Origin: DASUCS01 sp041166745
Lineage (GTDB): Bacteria; Actinomycetota; Acidimicrobiia; Acidimicrobiales; JACDCH01
Length of the DNA stretch: 64,000 bases
Direction: 5' to 3'
Assembly (NCBI GenBank): GCA_041166745.1
Contig: JBEEGH010000003.1
Span: forward strand, 302,749-366,748
Position numbers and translations under genes: made by a program. How positions within the stretch are numbered: the stretch's first letter is position 1; every line of letters begins with the position of its first letter. Below, in pieces: positions 1-8,321 of the stretch. The notes under the pieces are model-generated. The model saw nothing but the letters and a program-made list of their open reading frames with translations, ran no database searches and was not told the origin of the DNA.

Positions 1-881
1 ATCGGCTACCGAAGACCACACCCAAGTTCGGCGTCTTCGGTTGGTTCGGACACGAGAACCCGTCGGCGAACAACTATGACATCCGCTCGGATCTCGGCCG
101 GCGACAGGACTTCTCCCAGATGGAGATCGCGTGGTTCGACTACTACCTGAAGAAGCTCGGCCCGAACCCGAAAGCGTGGGGGACAGCGCAGGTGCAGGGG
201 AGTGACGGCCGGTGGCGACGCGTCAACAACTGGCCACGCGGCACCGGTGGGCCGTCGAAGCAAATGCTTCTCGGTCAGGACCGTCTCGGCGTCACGACGG
301 CGGACGCGACGGGATCGAGCACCTATCAAGAAGGTGGCTTCGAGACGACACAGGGTTTCCCACCGGGCGCATCCGTCACGTTCGACACGGGACCGGTCAC
401 CGCGCCGTTGGAGATCGCGGGTTCCGCAAACCTGTCCATATGGGCGCAGCTCACACAATCCGACAGCCACTTCGCGGCGCGACTCGACGCGTACGACGCG
501 AATGGCGTGAAGATTCCGCTCGGTTCGACGTACGCGTTGCGATCCGCGATGCATCGTGACCCCTTCGTCGACGGCCGTTTCGAGCAGGCCGTAGGCACAC
601 CGGCGCCGGTCGGCACGCCCTTTCAAACGATCTTGCGGTTCCAGCCGACGGACATCGTCGTGCCCGTCGGAGGACATCTACGGCTGACAATCGCTGGGTC
701 AGTGATCGTGAACTCCGGCTTCAACCAGATCGGAGTGCCGGAGCCCGTGTTCAACGGGCCGTCGCAGCCGTCCGGTGCGAACGGCCAAGTGACGATCCTC
801 CACGATCAGCAGCACGCGTCGTTCCTCACGTTCGAGACGGTCGGCTCGAACGCGCAGTACATACTTCCTTCGTATGGTTGA
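1..881 (+). CDS. CocE/NonD-family alpha/beta hydrolase, C-terminal part (5' end outside window)
   Basis: The reading frame is open from base 3 with no start, so the gene begins upstream. The first visible residues read as the end of the catalytic alpha/beta domain, with a WFDYYLK segment typical of CocE/NonD (X-Pro dipeptidyl peptidase S15-like) hydrolases. The rest, from about base 340, fits the beta-sandwich PepX C-terminal domain (APLEIAGSANLSIWAQ and a late GHLRLTIAGS strand). Such enzymes cleave esters or acyl-peptides; the substrate cannot be told because the catalytic serine lies outside the window. Its stop overlaps the next start by 8 bp, suggesting co-translation. Confidence 0.8.
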   Translation, partial: RLPKTTPKFGVFGWFGHENPSANNYDIRSDLGRRQDFSQMEIAWFDYYLKKLGPNPKAWGTAQVQGSDGRWRRVNNWPRGTGGPSKQMLLGQDRLGVTTADATGSSTYQEGGFETTQGFPPGASVTFDTGPVTAPLEIAGSANLSIWAQLTQSDSHFAARLDAYDANGVKIPLGSTYALRSAMHRDPFVDGRFEQAVGTPAPVGTPFQTILRFQPTDIVVPVGGHLRLTIAGSVIVNSGFNQIGVPEPVFNGPSQPSGANGQVTILHDQQHASFLTFETVGSNAQYILPSYG

Positions 882-2049
882 CCCGTTCGCGCCGGCCCGC
901 CTCGGTCCCATCACGCTGCGCAATCGCATCATCAAGGCGGCGACGTTCGAAGGCATGACGCCCAAGAACGTTCCGACCGATCGGTTGATCGAGTACCACG
1001 TCGCGGTCGCAAGCGGCGGTGTCGGGCTCACGACAGTGGCGTTCTGTTCGGTGTCGCGTGACGCGCGCGGCGCGCCGGGCGAGATGGTCGTGACCGACGA
1101 CGCCGTGCCCGGCCTACGCAAGCTCGCGGAAGCGGTGCATGCCACCGGTGCGATGGTGGGCGCGCAGCTCGGTCATGCCGGCCCAGTCGCGGCGGCCGCA
1201 GGGGAGCGAGGGCTGTCACCGACGCCCCGCTTCAACCCGATCATCATGAAGCGCACGAAGGCGATGACCGACGTCGACATCGCGCGTGTCACGGATGACT
1301 TCGTGGCCGCGGCGGGCCGGATCGCCGACGCCGGCTTCGACGCGATCGAATTGCACCTCGGCCACCAGTACTTGTTGAGCTCGTTCATCAGCCCGAAGCT
1401 CAACCGGCGATCCGATGAGTGGGGCGGGGATGTCGAGCGTCGCTCGACGTTTCCTCGTCAGGTCATCCGAGCCGTGCGCGACGCGGTCGGGGCCAAGGTG
1501 GCGCTCACGGCGAAGCTGAACATGGTCGACGGCGTGAAGGGCGGATTGTCGATCGAGGACAGCATCGAGACGGCGCGGCTGCTCGAGGTAGACGGTTGTC
1601 TCGACGCGCTGCAGCTCACGGGCGGAGGATCGTTGCTCAACCCGATGTACCTGTTTCGCGGCGATGCTCCGATCGCGGAGATGGCCGCGACGTTCAAGCC
1701 GTGGATGCGGCCCGGGTTCAAGTTGGTGTCGAAGCGGTTCCTACGTTCGTATCCGTTCGAGGAGGCGTTCTTCCTCGAGCAAGCGCGGCAGTTTCGCGCC
1801 GCGCTCGAGATGCCGCTCATCCTCCTCGGCGGCATCAACGAGCTGAGGACGATCCAGTCCGCGCTCGACGAAGGATTCGAGTTCGTGGCAATGGCGCGAG
1901 CGCTGCTGCGCGAGCCTGATCTCGTCAATCGGATGCAGCAGGGGAGCGCGACAACGGGCATCTGCATTCACTGCAACAAGTGCATGCCGACGATCTATCA
2001 AGGCACACACTGCGTATTGGTGCCGTCCGGTGAGCGGCCCGGTTTCTGA
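874..2049 (+). CDS. NADH:flavin oxidoreductase, old yellow enzyme family, short form with cysteine cluster
   Basis: 391 residues forming a TIM-barrel FMN enzyme of the old yellow enzyme/2,4-dienoyl-CoA reductase group. Visible family marks are the N-terminal LGPITLRNRI, QLGHAGP near residue 99, and the long motif around residue 160 ending NRRSDEWGG. Near residue 363 there is CIHCNKC followed by a further Cys, the spacing used for a 4Fe-4S cluster in dienoyl-CoA reductase. Unlike that enzyme (about 670 residues), the protein ends right after the cysteines and lacks the FAD/NAD domain. It probably reduces an enone or enoyl substrate with an external electron donor; the substrate is unknown. Confidence 0.8.
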   Translation: MVDPFAPARLGPITLRNRIIKAATFEGMTPKNVPTDRLIEYHVAVASGGVGLTTVAFCSVSRDARGAPGEMVVTDDAVPGLRKLAEAVHATGAMVGAQLGHAGPVAAAAGERGLSPTPRFNPIIMKRTKAMTDVDIARVTDDFVAAAGRIADAGFDAIELHLGHQYLLSSFISPKLNRRSDEWGGDVERRSTFPRQVIRAVRDAVGAKVALTAKLNMVDGVKGGLSIEDSIETARLLEVDGCLDALQLTGGGSLLNPMYLFRGDAPIAEMAATFKPWMRPGFKLVSKRFLRSYPFEEAFFLEQARQFRAALEMPLILLGGINELRTIQSALDEGFEFVAMARALLREPDLVNRMQQGSATTGICIHCNKCMPTIYQGTHCVLVPSGERPGF

Positions 2050-2062
2050 CCGAACGATTTGG

Positions 2063-2548
2063 TCACTCGGCGTCGCGCTTGTGGCGCAGGGCCCGCCGCA
2101 GCTCGAGGTCGGAATCGCGTTGGGACAGCGCTTGGCGCTTGTCATAGCGGCGTCGGCCCTTGCCGAGAGCGAGCTCGACTTTCACCCGGCCGTCCTTGAA
2201 GTACAGCGCGAGCGGAATGAGCGCCAGTCGTTCTTGATCGACTCGCGATTTCAGCCGCAGGATCTCGTCCCGCCGAAGGAGCAGCTTGCGTTCACGGTCG
2301 GGGTTGTGGCCGTTGACGCCAGCGGCGTGGCTGTACGGCGCGATGTGGAGCCCGAGGAGCCACGCTTCGCCGTCGCGGATCCAGCCGTTGGCGTCGGCGA
2401 ACTGCACGTGTGCCTCGCGCAGCGACTTCACCTCCGAGCCCTGCAGGACGATCCCGGCCTCCACCGTGTCCAGAACGTCGTAATCGCGCCGCCCTTGACG
2501 GTTGGTGGCGATGACTTTGACTCCCGGCGGCGGCATGGCCGCGTCCAC
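2063..2548 (-). CDS. smpB: SsrA-binding protein SmpB
   Basis: 161 residues, the usual SmpB length. SmpB binds tmRNA and brings it to stalled ribosomes for trans-translation. Recognisable blocks are KVIATNRQGRRDYDVLDT, EAGIVLQGSEVKSLREA, the HIAPYSHA loop and the basic C-terminal tail starting near KGRRRYDKR. It converges on the preceding gene (14 bp gap) and is divergent from the next (14 bp gap). I did not recognise an ssrA (tmRNA) gene beside it. Confidence 0.95.
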   Translation of the reverse strand: MDAAMPPPGVKVIATNRQGRRDYDVLDTVEAGIVLQGSEVKSLREAHVQFADANGWIRDGEAWLLGLHIAPYSHAAGVNGHNPDRERKLLLRRDEILRLKSRVDQERLALIPLALYFKDGRVKVELALGKGRRRYDKRQALSQRDSDLELRRALRHKRDAE

Positions 2549-2562
2549 CCTATTGGGCCACG

Positions 2563-2988
2563 ATGGAGCCGATGCCGAGACATGCCCGCGACGTTGTGGT
2601 GGCGACGGCGGTCGCCTCCGTTGTCAGCGGCGCCCCATCGACGCTGCACGCATTGGCCACGGGTCGCGGGCTGCTCGACGCCGCCCGCGCCGCGGGCACG
2701 CTCGTTCCGGGCCGCGAGCACCGTCCCGGTCTCGTTGCCGGCGGCATCGTCCACGGCGTGATCTCGGCGTTCTGGGGCGGGCTGCTCGGCCTGTTGTTGC
2801 CCCGACGTCACACCGTGGCGTGGGGCGCACTCGCCGGGCTCGGGATCGCGGCGATCAGCTTGCCGACCGTCGGGCGGCGCCGTCCTGCCATCGCCGCGCT
2901 GCCGCAGGTACCGCAGTGGGCCGACAACGTCGCGTTCGGTTTCGTGATGGGCTGGCTACTCTGCGCCACCGATGCTGAGGCTTCCTGA
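2563..2988 (+). CDS. hypothetical small membrane protein
   Basis: 141 residues with three or four hydrophobic segments (roughly 10-25, 60-80, 85-105 and 125-137), so probably integral in the membrane. A second ATG three codons in is an equally good start. The final 17 bp overlap the start of the M67 peptidase gene, so the two are probably co-transcribed. I recognise no family; it could be a small actinobacterial conserved membrane protein. Confidence 0.7.
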   Translation: MEPMPRHARDVVVATAVASVVSGAPSTLHALATGRGLLDAARAAGTLVPGREHRPGLVAGGIVHGVISAFWGGLLGLLLPRRHTVAWGALAGLGIAAISLPTVGRRRPAIAALPQVPQWADNVAFGFVMGWLLCATDAEAS

Positions 2989-3394
2989 GCACGCGTATCT
3001 CGAGATGATCGGCCAGGCCCTCGACGGCTACCCGCTCGAGGTGTGCGGTCTCCTCGCAGGCGTTGGCAACCGCGTGGAGCTCTTCTATCCGTGTCGGAAC
3101 GCCGCGCAGTCGGCAAAGGTCTACGAGATCGATGGTCGCGATTTTCTCAAAGCCGATCGCGATTCGGAAGCGCGTGGCTTCGAGTTGCTCGGCGTGATGC
3201 ACAGCCACACGCACACCGATGCGTTCCCCTCTCCGACGGACCTCGACCAGGCGCCCGACCCGACCTGGCACTACGTGATCGTTTCGTTGCGTGAGGCCGA
3301 GCCGGTGCTGCGGTCGTATCGAATCGTCGAGGGCGGCAAGGTCGAGGAGCCCGTTGTGGTCGAACGCCGGCCTCCCGTTACCATTCCCGACTGA
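2972..3394 (+). CDS. mec: M67-family (JAMM/MPN+) metallopeptidase, Mec-like
   Basis: 140 residues, one JAMM domain. The zinc signature is complete: an upstream Glu in PLEVCGLLAG (residue about 19) and HSH followed after ten residues by Asp (HSHTHTDAFPSPTD). In M. tuberculosis, Mec (Rv1334) releases cysteine from the CysO-cysteine adduct made by CysM. Here it lies 17 bp upstream of a CysM-like gene, which supports that role, but the carrier-protein gene cysO that normally separates them is absent. Confidence 0.85.
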   Translation: MLRLPEHAYLEMIGQALDGYPLEVCGLLAGVGNRVELFYPCRNAAQSAKVYEIDGRDFLKADRDSEARGFELLGVMHSHTHTDAFPSPTDLDQAPDPTWHYVIVSLREAEPVLRSYRIVEGGKVEEPVVVERRPPVTIPD

Positions 3395-3411
3395 AACGCT
3401 CGGGATTCACG

Positions 3412-4365
3412 ATGCCTGTCTACGACTCCGTCCTCGACCTCATCGGCAACACGCCGATGGTCGACGTCTCTGCGCTCAGCCCCAACCCGCGCGTGCGCAT
3501 CGTCGCCAAGCTCGAAGGTCAGAATCCCGGCGGGTCGGTCAAGGATCGCGCCGCGAAATGGATGATCGAGGAAGCAGAGAAGGACGGCATCCTCTCGCCT
3601 GGCTCGGGACAGATCGTGATCGAGTCGTCGTCGGGCAACACCGGCATCGCCTTGGCGATGATCTGCAAGATCCGCGGCTACACGCTCAAGATCGTCTTGC
3701 CCGAGAACGTGTCGGTCGAACGCCGGCAACTGCTCGAGGTGTGGGGCGCGGAGATCCTCCCGTCGCCCGGCGATGAAGGATCGAATGGTGCGATGCGCCG
3801 CGCGCAAGCGATGGCGAAGGAGCACGAGGATTGGTGGTTCCCGTTCCAGTACGGCAACCCCGCCAATCCGAAAGCGCATTACGAGGGCACCGGTCCGGAG
3901 ATCTGGCGTGACTGTCCCGAGGTCACGCACTTCGTGTGCGGGCTCGGCACCGCCGGCACCATCATCGGCGTCGGCACGTTCCTGAAGGAACGCAATCCGC
4001 TGATTCAGGTGTGGGCCATCGAGCCGCCGACGGGCGAGATGGTCGACGGCTTGAAGAACTTCGACGAGGGGTTCATCCCTCCGGTGTTCGAGGACGGCAA
4101 CGGGTACGAGTTGCTCGATCGCAAGCAGGTGGTGCGACCGCGTGAATCGATCGAGTGGACCCGGCGGCTCACCGAGGTCGGTGTGTTCGCCGGGATCTCG
4201 TCCGGCGCGGTGATGCAGGGCGCGGTGCGGTGCGCGGAGGAGATCGACGAGGGCGTCGTGGCGCTGATCCTGGCTGACGGCGGCTGGAAGTACTTGTCGA
4301 CCGGTGCGTGGACCGACGACCTCGACGCCGTCGTGGAACGGGCAAAGAAAACCATTTACTTCTAG
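3412..4365 (+). CDS. cysM: PLP-dependent cysteine synthase, CysM type
   Basis: 317 residues of the cysteine synthase/cystathionine beta-synthase fold. Visible motifs are IGNTPMV, the PLP lysine K44 in GGSVKDR, SSGNTGIALAM, GLGTAGT and FAGISSGAV. Segments SVERRQLLE, YGNPANPKAHY and DGGWKYLSTGA match mycobacterial CysM rather than ordinary CysK. Mycobacterial CysM uses O-phosphoserine and thiocarboxylated CysO; the residue I align with its substrate-selecting Arg220 is a Lys here (GLKNFDEGF). The Mec gene is directly upstream. Role as CysM is likely; the sulfur donor is uncertain because cysO is not at this locus. Confidence 0.88.
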   Translation: MPVYDSVLDLIGNTPMVDVSALSPNPRVRIVAKLEGQNPGGSVKDRAAKWMIEEAEKDGILSPGSGQIVIESSSGNTGIALAMICKIRGYTLKIVLPENVSVERRQLLEVWGAEILPSPGDEGSNGAMRRAQAMAKEHEDWWFPFQYGNPANPKAHYEGTGPEIWRDCPEVTHFVCGLGTAGTIIGVGTFLKERNPLIQVWAIEPPTGEMVDGLKNFDEGFIPPVFEDGNGYELLDRKQVVRPRESIEWTRRLTEVGVFAGISSGAVMQGAVRCAEEIDEGVVALILADGGWKYLSTGAWTDDLDAVVERAKKTIYF

Positions 4366-4374
4366 GTTCCCGGC

Positions 4375-5604
4375 ATGCGCGCGCTGCTTTACGGAGTCCG
4401 TCCGGAACCGCAACCCGAACCGGAGGAGGACAACCACCTCCTGCGGGGTCTGGCCCGCACGCCGATGCGGCTGGAAGAGATGGCGGATCCGGGGTTCTTG
4501 CGACCCGACTGGGTGGTGACGCGTCCGCGGCTCACCGGAATCTGTGGGTCGGACAGCAAGCAGGTCTTCATGGACTGGGGTGAGGTGCAGACCCCCGACA
4601 ATCCGATGAAGGCGTTCTTCTCGTTGCCGCAGGTGCTCGGTCACGAGGTGGTCGCGGACGTCGTCGCGCTCGGTCCTGAGGCCGACGGTTTCGCGGTCGG
4701 TGATCGCGTGGTGCTCAACCCGTGGCTGTCGTGCGCGCCCCGCGGCGTCTCGCCCTTGTGTCCGGCGTGCGTCGCCGGCGATCTCAGCCTGTGCTCCAGC
4801 TTCGGTGTTGGGCCGATCGCCCCAGGCATTCACACCGGCACATCGAAAGACGCGTCCGGCGGTTACGCCGAACTCATGCCCGCGCACGACTCCATGCTGT
4901 TCAAGGTGCCCGACAGCGTGCCTGACGAAGTCGCCGTGTTCGCCGACCCGTTTGCGGTGAGCTTGCACGCGGTGACGCGCCATGCGCCTCCGCCGGGCGG
5001 CAAGGTGATGGTGTACGGCGCCGGCGCACTCGGCACGTGCACAACGGCGATCCTGCGCTCGCTGTACCCCGACGTCGAGGTGCTCGTCGTGGCCCGCTTC
5101 GGTGCGCAGGCCGATCTCGCGCGGAAGCTCGGCGCCACGGTCATCGCGCACGAGCCCGCGCTGCAGGTGATCGAGGAAGCCGCCGCATGGTCGGGCGGTG
5201 TACTGCAACCAGCCGACGGGTTGCCGATGGCGTACCCGGGCGCGATCGATGTCGTGTACGACACCGTCGGCAAGCGCGAGACGTTCGAGGTCGGCTCACG
5301 CGTGGCCCGAGCGCGGGGCACGATCGTGAAGGCCGGCGTGCACGGCCCCACGTTCTGGGAAGACACGCCGCTGTACTTCAAGGAGCTGTCGTTCGTCGGC
5401 TCGAACGCGTTCGGTTTCGAGGAGGTCGACGGCGTTCGCCAGCACGGCATCGCCCACTATCTCGACCTGGCCGACGCCGGCCTCGTCGAGCTCACCGGAC
5501 TGCTCACGAACACGTTCCGCTTGGACGAATGGCGCGAGGCGTTCACCGCCCTCGCGACCCAGGACCGTTCCGGTGCGATCAAGGTCGCCTTCGACTTCCG
5601 CTGA
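4375..5604 (+). CDS. zinc-dependent alcohol dehydrogenase (medium-chain dehydrogenase/reductase)
   Basis: 409 residues, longer than the usual 340-360. The N-terminal GroES-like domain has GICGSDS (catalytic Cys near residue 57) and LGHEVV, with a structural-zinc-like cysteine region around CPACVAGDLSLC. The nucleotide-binding domain starts near residue 195 with VMVYGAGALGTCT. Extra length lies near the N-terminus and around residues 265-285. It starts 9 bp after cysM on the same strand. Substrate unknown. Confidence 0.82.
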   Translation: MRALLYGVRPEPQPEPEEDNHLLRGLARTPMRLEEMADPGFLRPDWVVTRPRLTGICGSDSKQVFMDWGEVQTPDNPMKAFFSLPQVLGHEVVADVVALGPEADGFAVGDRVVLNPWLSCAPRGVSPLCPACVAGDLSLCSSFGVGPIAPGIHTGTSKDASGGYAELMPAHDSMLFKVPDSVPDEVAVFADPFAVSLHAVTRHAPPPGGKVMVYGAGALGTCTTAILRSLYPDVEVLVVARFGAQADLARKLGATVIAHEPALQVIEEAAAWSGGVLQPADGLPMAYPGAIDVVYDTVGKRETFEVGSRVARARGTIVKAGVHGPTFWEDTPLYFKELSFVGSNAFGFEEVDGVRQHGIAHYLDLADAGLVELTGLLTNTFRLDEWREAFTALATQDRSGAIKVAFDFR

Positions 5605-5617
5605 CGCTCAGCCGAAA

Positions 5618-5659
5618 TCCCGTGCATAGCGACACAAAAGTGTGTCGCTATGCACGGGA
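5618..5659. terminator. long perfect hairpin between convergent genes
   Basis: CCCGTGCATAGCGACACA at 5619-5636, a four-base AAAG loop and TGTGTCGCTATGCACGGG at 5641-5658 form a perfect stem, extended by one more pair (5618/5659). It sits between the stop of the dehydrogenase (5604) and the stop of arsC on the other strand (5667). It can serve as a bidirectional terminator, although a long T tract is missing on both sides; it could also be a copy of a dispersed palindromic repeat. Confidence 0.7.
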
Positions 5660-5666
5660 ATTGGTT

Positions 5667-6017
5667 TCAGAGAAGGTCCTTCAGGGCTTCCGGAGGACGG
5701 CCCAGGGCGGCGCGGCCGTCGCTCGTCACGAGAATCGGGCGCTCGATGAGAATCGGATTCGCCACCATCACGTCGATCCATTTGTTGCGGTCGTGTGGGA
5801 GCGCCTTGAGGTTCAGCTCCTTGGCCACGTCCTCGCCCGTCCGAGCGATCTCCCACGGCTCCTTGCCGAGCGCCGTGAGCACGCGATCCAGCTCCTTGGC
5901 CGTCGGCGGATCATCGACGTAACTGCGCACGGTGTACGTCGAACCCTCGGCGTCGAGCAGATCCTTGCCTTGGCGGCTCTTCGAGCATCGTGGGTTGTGC
6001 CAGTACTCAAGCGTCAT
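5667..6017 (-). CDS. arsC: ArsC/Spx-family arsenate reductase-like protein
   Basis: 116 residues with a thioredoxin-like ArsC fold. The N-terminus YWHNPRCSKSRQ holds the single catalytic Cys (near residue 11), and NPILIERPILVTSDGRAALGRP near the C-terminus carries the conserved arginine and cis-proline region of glutaredoxin-dependent ArsC. No arsenic transporter or ArsR lies beside it, so it could also be a general YffB/Spx-like protein. It is divergent from murI with a 26 bp gap. Confidence 0.85.
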   Translation of the reverse strand: MTLEYWHNPRCSKSRQGKDLLDAEGSTYTVRSYVDDPPTAKELDRVLTALGKEPWEIARTGEDVAKELNLKALPHDRNKWIDVMVANPILIERPILVTSDGRAALGRPPEALKDLL

Positions 6018-6043
6018 GGCTCGGGAACCTACCCTGGTCGCTC

Positions 6044-6850
6044 GTGACTGACGGGCGGCCGATCGGGATGTTCGATTCCGGCTTCGGTGGATTGACCGTT
6101 GGTCGGGCCGTGATCGACCTGTTACCCGATGAGGACCTCGTGTACGTCGGCGACACCGGCCGGTATCCGTATGGACCTCGGCCGCTCGACGAGGTACGGG
6201 GCTTCGCCCACGAGATCACGAAGTACCTGCTCGACGAGCACGACGCCAAGCTGATCGTCGTCGCCTGCAACAACGCCGCCGCGGCGGCCCTCGACGATCT
6301 CCAGGCCTCGGTGGCCGTGCCCGTGATCGGCGTGATCGAACCAGGCGTGCGCTCGCTGATCGCCGCGACGCGCTCAGGCCGGGTCGGCGTGATCGCGACG
6401 GCCGGCACGGTCGCGTCGGGTGCCTATCAACGAGCGGTGGGCGCGGTCGACGCAGGAGTCGAGCTCACCTGTGCGGCCTGTCCAGGTTTCGTCGAGTTCG
6501 TCGAGCGCGGCGAGACCGAAAGCGATCAGGTGCATGTGCTGGCCGAGCGCCTGCTCGCGCCGGTGCGCGCCGCTGAGGTCGACACCCTGCTCCTCGGCTG
6601 CACGCATTACCCCTACCTCGCTCGTACGATCTCCGACGTGATGGGCCGCGACGTGGTGCTCGTGTCGTCGGCCGACGAAACTGCCTTCGATGTGCGGGAG
6701 CGCCTTCTCGGCTCCGATCTCGCAGCCGAGCCCGGTCGCCCGACAACGCATCACTTCTTCTCCTCGGGTGACACGACGTCGTTCTCTGCGGTCGGCGGGC
6801 GCTTGTTCGGACCCGAGCTCGCGCACGCGGAGACCGTTCCGTGGGCTTGA
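6044..6850 (+). CDS. murI: glutamate racemase
   Basis: 268 residues from a GTG at 6044, which puts the family N-terminus GRPIGMFDSGFGGLTV directly after the start. The enzyme converts L- to D-glutamate for peptidoglycan. The acid/base residues are visible: D11 in FDSGFGG, C75 in VACNNA and C186 in LLGCTHYP. It overlaps the next gene by 10 bp. The series murI, MBL protein, rph, rdgB matches the M. tuberculosis order Rv1338-Rv1341. Confidence 0.95.
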   Translation: MTDGRPIGMFDSGFGGLTVGRAVIDLLPDEDLVYVGDTGRYPYGPRPLDEVRGFAHEITKYLLDEHDAKLIVVACNNAAAAALDDLQASVAVPVIGVIEPGVRSLIAATRSGRVGVIATAGTVASGAYQRAVGAVDAGVELTCAACPGFVEFVERGETESDQVHVLAERLLAPVRAAEVDTLLLGCTHYPYLARTISDVMGRDVVLVSSADETAFDVRERLLGSDLAAEPGRPTTHHFFSSGDTTSFSAVGGRLFGPELAHAETVPWA

Positions 6851-7575
6851 CGATCACCGTGCTCGGTTGCGACGGCTCCTATGCGGGGCCGGGCGGTGCG
6901 TGCAGCGGCTACTTGCTGTCGTCGGGTGACACGCACGTTTGGCTGGACTGTGGTCCCGGAACGTTGGCCAACCTGCAACAGCACATCGACCCGCGCGACC
7001 TGACCGCAATCGTCGCCACGCATTCCCACCCGGACCATTGGGGCGACCTTCCGATCGCGTACAACGCGTTCGGCTACTACTTCGGTCGGCGATCCGTTCC
7101 GCTCTTCGGCACGAACGACATCCGCGAGCGCCTGAAGGTCGCCAAAGGCGGGACGATCGACGACGTGTACGACTGGCACACGATCACCCACGGTTCCGAA
7201 TTCGATACGGGCCCACTCCACTTCCGTTGCGCGGTCACTGATCACCCGGTCGAGACCCTCGCGATGCGCGTCGAAGCCGGGGCGAAGGTGTTCGCCTACA
7301 CGTCCGACACCGGATCGGCCTGGCCGCTCAGCGCACTCGGCCCGGGAATCGACTTGCTGTTCTGCGAGGCCACCTTCCCGGAGGAGCAAGCCGGCGAGTA
7401 CGCCCATCTCACGGCGTCCGAAGCCGGCGCGGCGGCACGGGCCGCCGGCGTGAGCCGACTCGTGCTCACCCACCTGCTGCCGGGAGCCGACCACGATCTG
7501 GCGCGCACGAACGCCGGAAAGACCTTCGGCGGCAACGTCGAGATCGCCACCACCCACATGAGGATCGAACTATGA
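6841..7575 (+). CDS. MBL-fold metallohydrolase, Rv1339-like
   Basis: 244 residues, GTG start. The metallo-beta-lactamase motif THSHPDHWGDL (H61, H63, D65, H66), SDTG near residue 160 and TH near residue 214 give a complete binuclear metal site. By position between murI and rph it is the counterpart of M. tuberculosis Rv1339, reported as an atypical cyclic-AMP phosphodiesterase; it also resembles RNase Z-like beta-lactamase proteins. Activity on cAMP is inferred from synteny and family only. Confidence 0.85.
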   Translation: MGLTITVLGCDGSYAGPGGACSGYLLSSGDTHVWLDCGPGTLANLQQHIDPRDLTAIVATHSHPDHWGDLPIAYNAFGYYFGRRSVPLFGTNDIRERLKVAKGGTIDDVYDWHTITHGSEFDTGPLHFRCAVTDHPVETLAMRVEAGAKVFAYTSDTGSAWPLSALGPGIDLLFCEATFPEEQAGEYAHLTASEAGAAARAAGVSRLVLTHLLPGADHDLARTNAGKTFGGNVEIATTHMRIEL

Positions 7576-8321
7576 GAATCGACGGCCGCGAGCCAGATGA
7601 GCTACGACCGATCACGTTCGAGCGCGACTTCACCGACGCACCGGCGGGCTCGGTGTTGGTGTCGTTCGGCAACACACGTGTGCTGTGCACCGCGTCGATC
7701 GATGAGGACGTCCCCCGATGGATGAAGGGGCGCGGCAAAGGCTGGGTCACGGCCGAGTACTCGATGCTGCCGGGCTCTTCGATCGAGCGTGTGAAGCGGG
7801 AAGTGAAAGACGGGCGGCCATCGGGTCGCACGCAAGAGATCCAGCGACTCATCGGTCGCTCTCTGCGGGCCGTGTGCGACATGGTCGCATTGGGCGAGCG
7901 TCAGGTCATCGTCGACTGCGATGTGCTCCAAGCCGACGGCGGCACGCGCACGGCGTCGATCTGCGGTGGTTACCTCGCGTTGCACGACGCGTTGGCGCGG
8001 CTGGTGCAGGCCAAGGTGATCAGTCAGCATCCGTTGCGTGAGCCGTGCGCGGCGATCTCCGTGGGCATCGTCGGAGGGATCCCGATGCTCGACCTCGCGT
8101 ACACCGAGGATTCCACCGCCGAGGTCGACATGAACGTCGTGATGACGGGCTCCGGCCGCTTCATCGAGGTGCAGGGCACCGCCGAGGGCCTTCCGTTCAC
8201 GCGCAACGAGCTCGACAGCCTGCTCGAGTTGGGCGTGAAGGGCATCACCGAGATCGTCGAGCTCCAAGAGGAGATGACCGCCTCGGCTCCAACGCCGCGC
8301 CCGCTCGGCCGACCGCGCTGA
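7572..8321 (+). CDS. rph: ribonuclease PH
   Basis: 249 residues. RNase PH trims tRNA 3' ends phosphorolytically. Family marks include MRIDGREPDELRPITFER at the N-terminus, GSVLVSFGNTRVLCTAS, GRTQEIQRLIGRSLRAV and DCDVLQADGGTRTASI. The start ATG overlaps the preceding stop by 4 bp, and the stop overlaps the ATG of rdgB by one base, so translation is coupled along the block. Confidence 0.96.
   Translation: MRIDGREPDELRPITFERDFTDAPAGSVLVSFGNTRVLCTASIDEDVPRWMKGRGKGWVTAEYSMLPGSSIERVKREVKDGRPSGRTQEIQRLIGRSLRAVCDMVALGERQVIVDCDVLQADGGTRTASICGGYLALHDALARLVQAKVISQHPLREPCAAISVGIVGGIPMLDLAYTEDSTAEVDMNVVMTGSGRFIEVQGTAEGLPFTRNELDSLLELGVKGITEIVELQEEMTASAPTPRPLGRPR

Noticed and set aside
2050..2062. tmRNA (ssrA) next to smpB
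   Set aside because: The gap downstream of smpB is 13 bp and no tmRNA-like ends or tag reading frame were recognised on either side.
3271..5208. Long open frame (645 codons) on the minus strand over cysM and the dehydrogenase
   Set aside because: It is the antisense shadow of two well-recognised genes; composition is rich in Arg/His/Asp as expected from reversed GC-rich codons, and no family is visible.
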